NCBI GenBank assembly: GCA_027886175.1
Contig: JAJNNQ010000026.1
Coordinates: 20,180,001 to 20,244,000 of the forward strand
Direction of reading: 5' to 3'
Source of the DNA: Phylloscopus collybita
Lineage: Eukaryota > Chordata > Aves > Passeriformes > Phylloscopidae
DNA: 64,000 nt
Shown here: piece after piece, positions 1-10,425 of the stretch
Numbering within the stretch: the stretch's first letter is position 1
Layout: each line of letters starts with the position of its first letter
Position numbers and translations under genes: made by a program
The notes under the pieces: model-generated
The model's input: only the letters and a program-made list of their open reading frames with translations
Databases searched by the model: none
Told to the model about the DNA's origin: nothing

Positions 1-1721
1 TCCAGAGGTTGCAATAGATACTGGATTAAGCCATGATTAACTTCTGTAGGATTTGGGTCAAACCTTGGATAAAGACTAAAAAATGGACCCGTGTTTGTTC
101 TATAAATATAACATACTGCAACTCAGACTACTTATTGCCATGGACAGACTACTGGTTCATATGGCTTATTCTCACTGAGCTAAAGTATTTATGAACCCCA
201 TGTTAGTGTGAACATTCAAACACATTTACACAGATAAGAAAACAACAGTTGCAAGCAGCTATACTATCATGTACCTGTCAGCTTCTGAGAACTCTAAAAC
301 ATTTCATTAGTTATATATTTCTATATTTTTGTCCTTGCACTGAATGTTCCAAGATAGTCTCTCTATTTAAATCTGTACTTGAAAAATGATCTCAAAATGA
401 TAGTTTGAAAAGATTATCACCATAACCTGTTATTCCTTAGCCAAATGTAGAGACTGGCAAATTACTTGCCTCCTTGAATTTGTCACTGTGCCTGACAGCT
501 TGCTCATACATCCAGTTATGATTATGCATTGATTTTAATGATGAATAAACTATATAAATGCTAAGATAAGCATCAAAAACCTCATTGTTTCAACATTCTT
601 ATAATAAATTGCATATACATCTCATACTTGCTGGAGCTGAAATTCTATGGGTTAGGACAGGTTAATAATGCAAAACATGAGTCTAAAAGGCATGCCTTTT
701 CTCTTAGTACTGAAGAAGATGATATCTTGCAAAGCATCATGCAGCAGAAGGCAGAGGAATCATTTGTTTGCTGTTGGAGCTTATGTAGCTTTTTCCTTTT
801 TCTGAAATGGAAATGTCCATTTCTTAACACCTATGGAGAATGCAGCTACAAACCCATTCCTCAGCATGCCTACTAGGACTGGCTTCTAAACACCACAACA
901 GAACACACATAAAGAAAGGAAAAAGTCAGTTTTGTGGAATAGTTTGTGTAGGTGTGTTAGATAGTGCTTTTATTTCCTTTCATTAAAATCTTTGAAATTT
1001 AAAGAGAGGTTCTTTTGGTGTAACAGAATAAATTATGACAAGATAATTTACTTACAAGATAATTTACTTACTTACTTACAAGATAATTTTCCTGACTGTA
1101 GATTTTCCTCAGCACTGTCATGTCACTAATATCTTGTTCCTATTCTCTGCTAAAACATAAGATACCAGGTACAAGTAAATTTTATCAAACTAAGGTCAGT
1201 GAGCTTCCAACTGACTCTCACATAGTTGGGAAGTCTCACCTGAAGCACTATTTTTTTGCAGACAACATGGTACAAAAGATAAAACTGTTAAACTGATATT
1301 CACTGCTGACATTTGACTTGCAACATGATTTTAAATACTTATTTAATATTATAAATAGATTATTAATCTGGAATAATTTAGTTTTATATGCCTCTAGAAA
1401 CAGTTTGTCAAAAACTGTCCCCAGTACATTGCTGTTCTGGCAGCCTGTGGCAGTGCATACCATTGCAGTAGGCAGGCATATTTATTTTATACATTAATCA
1501 TTCTTGCTGTGAAACGAGACCACGAACCTCATCTCTCATTTTCCAAAACATGAGACTCCAAAAGAATCTTGTTTAGCAAGTAATATTAACACTTTCTGTT
1601 TGCCAGTCCCTGAAAGGGAACAACATATCCAGTTACTTTTACCCACAAAGATAGTACTAAAAAAAATGTTAGGAGATCACTTCAAGTACCATATTCAGTT
1701 AGTCCTTGATATGTTTAAATG
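1..1721. other. Unique AT-rich non-coding DNA
   Basis: No gene or recognisable mobile element is visible. Short open frames (for example 628-876) have no family resemblance and lie in sequence with ordinary A/T-rich word use. The only distinct structure is the small tandem repeat at 1038-1089, listed separately. Confidence 0.6.
1038..1089. repeat. Short tandem repeat, 16-bp unit
   Basis: The unit ACAAGATAATTTACTT occurs at 1038-1053 and again, identical, at 1054-1069. Two extra ACTT steps follow (1070-1077), then a third partial unit (1078-1089). Perfect adjacent copies suggest a recent slippage duplication. No function is implied. Confidence 0.9.
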
Positions 1722-1999
1722 GAAATAGGGTAGGTTTTTATTAGATCATAAGAAGTAATTCTTTACTGTGAGGGTGATGAGGCACTGGAACAGGTTGCCC
1801 TGAGCAGTTGTGGATGCCCCATTCCTGGAAGTGTTCAAGGCAAAACTGGATGGAGCTTTGAGCTACATGTTCTAGTAGAAGGTGTCTCTGCTCATGGAAA
1901 GGGGGTGGAACTTGATGGTTTTTAAGGTCCCTCCAACCCACCCTATGATCCTATGACTCTATGGTAATCTATCACTATGACTATCTATGACTATCTATA
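1722..1999 (+). mobile_element. CR1 non-LTR retrotransposon, 3' end (truncated)
   Basis: CR1 is the dominant LINE of birds, and its copies are usually 5'-truncated. This stretch carries the typical 3'-end words in order: TTCTTTACTGTGAGGGTG near 1760, CACTGGAACAGGTTGCCC near 1783, TGGATGCCCCATTCCTGG near 1811, GTGTTCAAGGC, and a final AAGGTCCCTCCAACCCACC. It ends in the degenerate octamer tail characteristic of CR1 (ATCCTATG, ACTCTATG, then CTATGACTAT variants up to about 1999). Only the last 270 bp or so is present, with no reverse-transcriptase coding part. The frame-disrupting changes and a drifted tail show it is an old, inactive copy. Open frames across it are meaningless shadows. The family call rests on memory of the CR1 consensus and is firm; the subfamily is not assigned. 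The left edge is approximate. Confidence 0.93.
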
Positions 2000-4900
2000 A
2001 AGATGGTGGTGCTGCATTTCTTTTTCCTTTTAACAAGTTAAAATGTACCCAAGAATTTATTTCCTTTAGTCACCAAACCACTGTGATGTGCCCATAAAAC
2101 CTGACTGCTGAACAGTCAAAGCACCATGCCTGGCAGGGGGGTGAAAGTTTCCTGTAGTGTTGTTTCGAACCACAACTATTACTCTAGTTGCTTAAAAAAA
2201 ATAAAAATCTAATCATATCAGATTTATTCTTGCTGATATTGAAAATAATAACATGGAGAGGATATTCATCGTACACATCTTCAGTATCTAACTACTATTT
2301 TTCTTTCTCTGGATGTAGCAACAGTAAACTTTGCTTCCAAATCTGAAACCTATAGAGAAACAGCAGCCCTAAAAATTCTCTCCTGAGTCTCCAGGCTATA
2401 CTATCTAATACTAAAGCTGCTTGAAATTGTTTGCCAGAGATGAGAACTGTGGTTGTGTTGATGATCCCTGCCTTCGAAAGCTTTTCAAGATAACAATCAA
2501 GTTCAACTTTTTCTAAGTCTGTCTGAACTTTGGGTATAATCTCTTTAAAGCTCCAGCTAAGCTCACCAAGCTTTGCTGGGTTTTTCTTCCCACAACATTT
2601 TTTTCTTACATTTGAAAACCTTCAACAGCCTACCAAGGATGCTCTGAAGAGCACTTTTTATTTCAGATTCTTCTCTGACAGAGAAAAGATCTCCACAAAC
2701 CATTAAAAAAAGAGAAAAAATATGCAACCCTGAAAAATGTTTTTAACATTTTCCCTCTGCAAGCTTCATGTGTGCCACCCAGGCAGATTTTGCTGTTTTG
2801 CCATGCATAGGTCTGAACAGACTGGACCAGGAGAGCATTAGTATTCCACTTAAACAAGTAAATTCAAACCTAGATCAGGGTTTTTAATTGTCTCTGACAT
2901 CTAAGTCCACTATGGTTTTGACTCAGATGAAAAAAGGATCTATGTCTATGTCTTCTCTGTACTGGTTTGGTTCTAAAGGATATTTCCATTCAGGAGAAAA
3001 AAAAAAAAATCTAGTATGTATCTGTAGACAATATCTGGGCATTGTCAAATAGCCTGCTCCCATTTGAGACACTGGTTTGTCACACCAGCCAGTCCTGCAG
3101 ACTGTGCTTCAGATCCAGCACAGATGCCCCAAGAGACTCAAAGGTGCAGAGCTTTATATCGATGTATTCTGGCACCAGCACTATTATTTCTCTTGTCTAA
3201 ACTGAGGATAAAGGTATTAATTCAATTTTAAAAGTAGTAAGGTTCTTACTAACAGCAGCTGTGGCTCGGGAAAATGGTCTTACAGTTCATATTAATGTCT
3301 GTGCAAGCAACTGGCCAGGAAAAATATGGAAATTTGGCTTTTCTGTGGTTTTGCCCAAGCCATAATGGCAATAAAAGTCTGATTTCTTCCCAAGCTGAAT
3401 TACTGCTTAGAAACTGAAAGAGAGGTGATGCGTAAATGGCATAGGTTAATTCAGGATGTCTTTCTGTAAAGCTGGAATAGAACAAACAAGTAAAGTGGGG
3501 AAGGGGTCAGGAATTGAATGAACATGCCTTTGGTATGGAATGAGGCCGAATTTTCTTTTGTGTTTACAATATGGGTACTGCAGCAGGGTTTTAAGTTTGG
3601 TTTTTTTCACTTATATTTTTCAATATCCTTGAACAATTGATGAAAAATGTATGAATGCATTTGGACTTTCTCAGGTACAAGCCAAGTTTTACACTGTATA
3701 GTAGAATTGCCAGGAGTATGTCATGAATTCCATATGGAAAGCAGATTTTCAGTGTTGAAAGCATGACTGAAATATTGAAGGTGTTTCAGCCATGAAACAC
3801 CTTATACATTTACTCTAGAAAAACACTGCTTCTACTCATAAGAAACTAACTAGGACAAAATCTGAATCCTCTTTTAATCTCCAACCCTTTAAATCCAAAC
3901 ATTTTCATATTTTAAGTCATGTGGATGAAATGGAAAAATATAAAGACAATGAGAAGAAACATGTCCTTCTAACTATAAAGAATTCTTGAGTAAGGTATGC
4001 ACCACACAATTATCATTGGCAGTGCCCATTATCTGTTAAACCTTCATGCATTCAAATATAATTAATTTGAAACACTCTAATAGAAGTGCCCAATAATAGT
4101 CATTTCATTGGACCCAAATAATAAATGGAGGAATGGCACTTGTCTTATCCCCATCACTTTGTATTTCTATGTATGTTACTCATTGTTTATGAATCTTATA
4201 TCCTCAGAGAATGTTCAAACATTTATAGCTTGTTTAATTCATGAAGAAATTATGCTTTAAATATAAATTTTTTTTCTGCTAAATCTAGTATGGCTAACAC
4301 AACTAAAACTCACCATTTCCTTCCCAGGAGGCTTCAACGCCAGAAAAATGTTCTCTGGAAGTTGTATACAATATTGCTATGTATACTTTACTCCCAAGTC
4401 TTAATAAAAACTGAACTAGAAAAACTAACCAAAAAGCCATTCTAAATAAGTATATCTCATGCAATGTTAATAGTGTTCTGTTTTACTTTAGATAACATGG
4501 GTCATAAAAACTGTATTAAAATATTTGTACTTTTTTAAAGGTTTTTCACCTGGATCATAATGATACACATTCCTTAGTTGTTTTTACATATAACCTTATG
4601 CATTTTTTTGAAATGCTATGAGAGATTATGGTATTCATCACCACTCTAGAAGGAAAACAAATATCATTTAAAAATCATTTATATTACTTCAGAAAGGGTA
4701 AAAAGTTAAAACTAGCCTTAATTTCCTATGACTTTTTCTTTACCTAAACAGGGTAATGTCAAAGAAAATTATTAAGATTCAACAAGGAATTTGAGAGATG
4801 TATGAAATCAGAACAAAACAAAGCAAAACAATAAAAAAACAAAAAGGGTTTCCAAAAATTTCAAACCACACTGGATTAACATTTTGGATTTTCTTCTGTT

Positions 4901-7411
4901 TTTGCTTTCAGCTATTAACTGTTCATTAAGGCCAGGGCCTGAAATAGATTGAGGTAAAATGCTTGTTTGTTGCTGTGCTGAGAGATAGTCCACTGATTTA
5001 TGGATATAAGCTGTGAAAGTTGACTTTTTAGACATGGGAGGAAGACAGCACATATCTATTTTCTTCTGAGGCCATGTGTGCAATCAAAAAGAATTGTAAT
5101 TATAGTTATGCCAATAGAATTATAGTAACAAACCACTATGCCAGAGACATAGTTCACCTTGGGAATGTTCTTTTGTAGATTGAGCTAGCATCAATTTATT
5201 GGGAAATAAACAAACATCACACACATAAGAAGAATGTTTTGCTTATACAACCATTATTAGACTTTTTTTTTTTTCTAACAATGTGACTATACCGGAAATG
5301 GTGACAGGGGAAAACATACTAATTGATACGTAATAGAAAATCTCTGCTCTAGACCAAGCCTGATATGAAATATTACATTTTAGAATTTGCTGTAAAAGTA
5401 AAATAATTTGTAATGAGGATAATTTTGGATATCCAAAGAAGCTTACACTGTAATTTGAGAGATAATTTACATGGCTGTGCTGTTTCATTCATATGATTTT
5501 GCTAGTTATTTTCAGGTCTAGTGGGAAAAAAGTTATTTTTTTATTTTTTGTTTGTTTGTTTGATTTCCTCTATCTTAAGATAGTTTTTTAGTCATAAGAA
5601 AGGCAAATATGATAAATGTTTCTATGGCCCTTAATTTTGGGGTTTTTTTCATATTGAATAGCACCTGTATATATGTTATGGAATGATGGTTTACAACAGC
5701 ATTTTTCTTTCTTTTGTATAAGGTAGCATATTTGTTATTTCCTTATTAGTGTGATTTTTGTTTGCCTTTTTTTTAAATGAGCAAACAAAAACAGTAAAAT
5801 TAAAAATATTGTCAGAAATAATAAAAAGTGAAAGAAAAATGCAATGTGATGTATTTCTAGTTTCTCAAAAAACAAATTGTTTTATTTCTGAAACAAACCA
5901 AATTTGTTGGTTTCAACAAAGCATTCTAAATTACATTTTCATTTCAAAATGTATTACATGCTCTAGCCTGAAGGAGACTTTTAAATCCAGAAAGGAATAT
6001 TTCAGATTCATTTGTTGATGTGAGAAGCCTGACACACAAGAAATTTGACTGAGACATGTACATTTATACATAGATGCATATATATAAAAAATATTACCTT
6101 CCTTTCCCAAAATTCTACTTCATAATGACTTACAGGTGTGACACTTTTAATGAAAATTAAAGAGGAGCAAGAAATTAATAAAGTGGAAATGCAAATCTGA
6201 TTAACAGAATTATCTTCTTGCATAACACATTTATAGTTTGAAACAGCTTGCTACAAGATCAGTAACCAAGTAAAATTCAGAAATAATTGAAATCTTATGT
6301 AAAAAATAAGCATATCTGCTCCAAATACACAGTGCTAACAGAAAGTTGAGAAAAGCCTGCATCAGTACTATAATGCAATGTCTCCCATCTTTAACCTTAA
6401 ACTGAGACAAACGATTATACTGTAAGGATTCCTCCCCAGTCCACCCAGATTTTATGAGCAGGAGAAGGAAGATATCTAAAAAGAAAGTATTCAAGGAAGA
6501 TAACAAGACCTTACTATAAAAGATTCAGCTACAAAACATCCCTGAAACATAACACAAAATTTGTTCAGAGATTGTGGTTAAAGAGCTTAAGAATGCTGGG
6601 TATCTGTGGCAGTAATGTGCATATTGATTAAAGGGACTTTGATGCAAAAGAAACCCTAAAAATGATACTGCACAGATTTTCAGTTACTCAAGTCTGTCTA
6701 TGTTCTCCTTTGAAACATTATTTCGAAGCCCACACTAGTGCTTGAACATTTCCCGTTCTAGGCTCTTAAGTTTTCACAAAGGGACAAAAGCATACCCAGT
6801 ATATTCTGCAGCATCCCAAATGATATTGCTAGCAAAAAATCTTCAATGAAAAAAAAATGAACCATATGTCAAAATAGATTGTTATGGAAACCAAGAAAAG
6901 AGCTATAATTTCTGACTTGGCTACATCTAGTTGTGCCTAACAAAGAAATCAACACAGTAGAAATAGCATGAGCAAACCTGTGGAAGAAAGTAAATATCTG
7001 GTTTTGTTCCAAGACACATCACTGAAATACAAGGGTAAATTAAATTCAACAGTGACTAATTACTGGACAAAAAAAAAAAATGTTAGGCTTCTCTCTGAGA
7101 AATGTCATAAAACAGCCTAAACATCTTCATTTTTAATGCTGCAGGAAGGGTTCATGTGTAATTAAATCTTTACAAAAATTAGGGCTGCCTATACAGAAGA
7201 ATATGGAGCTTGAAAGCCTTGACTAAATAATACAAGGTCAAAGTAAAGAGAGAGTAGTGGTTCTATTAGCACAACAAAAGAGGAAATATCAAAGCAATCT
7301 CTGGAACAATTGCAGCAACTAAGTTGCCACATGTCAAAATGAAGAGTCATGCAAAGCAGAGTAAAAGAGACAAGGTTTATGCAGAAGGGAAAACCTAAAA
7401 TTTTCCCTATC
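2000..7411. other. Unique AT-rich non-coding DNA with simple repeats
   Basis: No gene or classified transposon is seen. Scattered A or T runs occur (for example near 3000 and 5266), with a T-rich TTTG-like stretch near 5535-5565. A small inverted repeat lies at 3778-3803. Open frames here (for example 7189-7554 on the minus strand) run through low-complexity sequence and do not resemble proteins. Confidence 0.55.
3778..3803. repeat. Perfect inverted repeat, 11-bp arms
   Basis: AAGGTGTTTCA (3778-3788) and its exact reverse complement (3793-3803) flank a 4-nt loop, GCCA. The hairpin is compact and isolated in otherwise unique sequence. It is not followed by a T tract, and no function can be assigned. 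Confidence 0.85.
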
Positions 7412-7431
7412 ACACTGCTGATCAGCAGTGT
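7412..7431. repeat. Perfect 20-bp palindrome
   Basis: ACACTGCTGA followed directly by its reverse complement, centred on TGATCA, with no spacer. Both flanking bases break the symmetry. It could be a dimeric factor site or chance; nothing nearby decides. Confidence 0.85.
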
Positions 7432-7511
7432 AGCCAATACCTGCTCAGCAACTAAATGGAATTCATTCCCAAGAAGAAACTTTCTATTAGTGCTGAATGC
7501 ATGATGTAGAG

Positions 7512-7532
7512 AAAAAAAAAAAAAAAAAAAAA
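7512..7532 (+). repeat. Poly(A) run, 21 A
   Basis: An uninterrupted A21 tract. It could be the tail of a decayed retroposed copy on the plus strand, but no source sequence is recognisable upstream and no flanking duplication was found, so it is called only as a homopolymer. Confidence 0.9.
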
Positions 7533-8772
7533 GTACTTCAAAGGCAAATGCCATTCCCTAGACCAAATCCATATCTGTCTGTGTATGATACGGACAAAGG
7601 CTAAAAGGAAATGGGGTGATTTGATATGCTGCTGCTGGGATTAGTTCTGAGGGCAACACTGTGCTGTGCTGTCCTGTAACACTAAACGTGTTGCAGCATG
7701 ATCCAGCGTCTCTGCAGTCTGCAGGGGTCTTTCCTTTCACTGAAATGGGAAAGGCATCATCTTCTTAATAAGAAAGGAGAGGTGGGGAGAGATGACAGGC
7801 TAAATAGTGGAGGGCATTCATTGCTGTTGCTTTCAGCCCAGCCCAGTACGCAGAGGAGCTTCTTTTCTGCATTATCAACCTGAAATGGAAATTGTCACTT
7901 CATGGGTCACAGGGTATAACTCTATCTCCCAGCTTCTTCAAAGAGAAAAACAAGTACCAGTCTGCATGCCTGCATTATCCCCCCTGCCATATTTTATGTC
8001 AGAAAGCACACTGAAGGTGCAGACACTTCGTGTACTCCCCACTCTTGCACTCCCTGGCCACCAGAGTGAAGAAATTTGTCTCTGTGAAACCACCTCTTTT
8101 CTAAATACAGTTGGCTGTGGCATGTCATGCCAAAAGGGTATCAGCACAGTTCCCTGCAGGCTGAATAAGCCATGACCTGACCCCAAGTTCTGCTCTTCTC
8201 TCTGTGTGCATGTGATAGCGAAATAGCTCTAAGAAAAAATATGACAGAAGCAAATCACTTGTGATAAAGGCAGTGGCTACCTTCTTAATCAACATGTGGC
8301 CCAGGTTCTTTTAAGAAAATAATGCTTCACAATAGCTATACCTTTAATTCTTTCATGCTATTTTCCTGCTGGCTTCCACAAAGCATTTCATCTGTCTAGT
8401 GAAAAAGAGAGGCTGCTGACCTTCCCATTTACAATAACCATTGTGAGGGATTCACTTCACCTAAGCTTGGCCCCATGCAGAATAGCCCTCTATCTTAACA
8501 TATTCATTTTGGTATCCTTCTTAGAGAACGTTGCCTGTATTGAACACTTATTTCAGGATGTGCTGTGTCATGTTATTGATGAACCAAATGTATATGCTGT
8601 TGGCATAAATCTTCTCTTCTCTTTGTGTCCTTCATACAAAATCCTACTTATAAGATGCTGTCCTGATCTTTTTCTTCTTCCTGGGGCTTAGCATGTTTTG
8701 ATTACAATGAAATCCATGTTAATTGACCACTCAAAGACTGGGTCTATACTTCAGTCACAAACTTACACATCT

Positions 8773-8793
8773 CAGCTATTTTTAAAATAGCTG
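8773..8793. repeat. 21-nt palindrome with one central base
   Basis: CAGCTATTTT, a central T, then AAAATAGCTG. The left flank (near 8738-8765) reads like the GGGTCTA...CTTCAGTCA words found at the ends of some ancient amniote DNA-transposon MITEs. This palindrome could be the core of a decayed one, but that is weak. Confidence 0.75.
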
Positions 8794-9985
8794 TTCCTGG
8801 TATAGTAGCAGTTTAATCAAGACTGTATGGAGCTTAGTGCAGGCTAAGCATTTCTCCTCTGTACAGACAGTACTATTGTTATTCTTACAGCAAAATAACA
8901 TCTCCAAGCTGTCCTTTAAGGTGTGTTGTTGTAACTGGAACTCAGAGCATTTTAAGGACATAGTAAGAAGGACTCAAAACAAAAACTGTGAAAAGAAAAA
9001 TATTTCTTAAACAAAGCATAAACTCAGGATGTTTCTAAACATCATAAAATAAAAGTGTTAAAATACCTTTCTTGGAATGCTGTTAGAAATCCTTTTTTAC
9101 TGCTGATCTTAGTGATCATATCGGAGCATACATTCAAGATAGGAACAAAAATTTGTCTGGAGGTTTTCTAGTTTGTTCCCCCAATTTGAGCACCTATCAG
9201 TATTTTAGGATGGCAATATTAAATCCCTCAAGGAATTTTGTCCTCTCTCATCTCTGAAGGCAAAGATTTTCAGCACAAGATCTGTTTTCTGTAATCTAGA
9301 AGAAAAGGAAAAGTATCATAAGATTCCATAAAAACTGAACTTTTAAACATCTGTCCAGTGTATATACAAGTGAAATAACATTTAAAGTCTTTAAAAATAT
9401 CTGGAACACAAGTTTTTCAACACAATAAAGTTTTATGAAATATCAAAAATACCTATTTAGATTAAATGCCATTTATTAACATCCAGAAGGGCAACCTTCA
9501 CCTGGCTTCATTTAGCCAAGCCATTGATCTATCTTTCCACTTATTAAATAAAAATAAATCTTTAATATTCACTGTATTTTACTGGAGCCTGCTGTATACA
9601 TTTACTCAAAATAGAGCTGTGACTATGCAAAGTGAGGAGTTCCAAAGTATATATTAATTGGTATTGGAGTTCAAAGCATTTTAATCAACTTACTAAAGAC
9701 AGATATTACTGTCTCTGGACCTGGTCTAAAGATTAACACTAGAAATGTTATTTTTGCTCTGAAGAGGCTTCTGATGTCCTTTTAAAGTGTATGGTCATTT
9801 CACAGACATAGACTTTGGATACTTGCTTTCACTTAATTATTTTTTTCCTTTTATTTGAATAAAGTTTATTAAAAAAAGATTGGAATGAATTATCACACTT
9901 TCCATGGCCATTTATTTGCCTGCAGCACCACTTTTTAGAATTTTCATAATAGAGAAAATGTGATTAAAATAATTTACTGTTCTTC

Positions 9986-10020
9986 ATGAATAATAAATTA
10001 TATCATAGTTTATTATTCAT
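9986..10020. repeat. Inverted repeat, 12-bp arms
   Basis: ATGAATAATAAA (9986-9997) and its exact reverse complement (10009-10020) flank an 11-nt AT-rich loop. All but one of the 12 arm pairs are A/T, so as RNA the stem would be weak. Confidence 0.85.
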
Positions 10021-10304
10021 ACATCTCTTACAGAACAAGCTTGTTTGGCTATAATGCTTATCATGATATTATGAAGCTATAAAACTTTTATGGGCTAAAG
10101 TAAGGACTCCCTAAGTTTGCTTCAGTGTGCTTGGCCACATTTAGAACAGGTTTAGTCTAGTACACAGCTATGTTCAGTCCATGTTTAGTTAGCTTGGATC
10201 TGGGTTCTTGCAATAGTTCTATTATCTTCTTGGAGAATCTGCTTTTTGTCTTGTCTTGTCTAAACTTCCTCACGTTTTATATTAATTTTTTTCATGCTGG
10301 GCCA

Positions 10305-10425
10305 GAACTTCTCAGCAGCAGCTAAAACATTGGTGTGTTATCAACACCTTTCCTAGCTACCAGTGCAACAGCACTGTGAGGGCTGCTGTGGGAAAATGAA
10401 CTCCATCTCAGCCAGACCCAATACA
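10305..10425 (-). mobile_element. Fragment of old avian ERVL-type LTR (U3 end)
   Basis: On the plus strand the words CTCAGCAGCAGC, TAAAACATTGGTGTGTTATC and ATGAACTCCATCTCAGCC occur in this order, and the stretch ends in CCAGACCCAATACA. Read on the minus strand, this is the start of U3 of a widespread avian ERVL-type LTR (family recognised from memory). The same family, nearly full length, lies at 18950-19543. Aligned segments include TAAAACATTGGTGTG versus CAAAACACTGATGTG and CAGCCAGACCCAATACA versus CAGCCAGACCCAGTACA. The rest of the LTR is not recognisable upstream of about 10300, so this is a truncated relic. Its edge at 10425 matches the LTR terminus, but no flanking duplication can be shown. 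Confidence 0.7.

Larger units (their letters stand above)
7533..10304. other. Non-coding; GC-richer block at about 7690-8190
   Basis: Most of this stretch is ordinary AT-rich DNA. Between roughly 7690 and 8190 base composition shifts to higher GC, with open frames on both strands (7807-8175 plus, 7938-8186 minus) that overlap each other. Overlapping frames on opposite strands fit compositional openness rather than a gene. I recognise no protein family, LTR terminus or SINE head there. It may be a decayed repeat or a transcribed non-coding exon. Inverted repeats at 8773-8793 and 9986-10020 are listed separately. Confidence 0.4.

Noticed and set aside
7189..7554. 121-codon minus-strand frame rich in Phe and Leu
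   Set aside because: Its start runs through the A21 homopolymer. The hydrophobic composition follows from T-rich sequence and no domain is visible.
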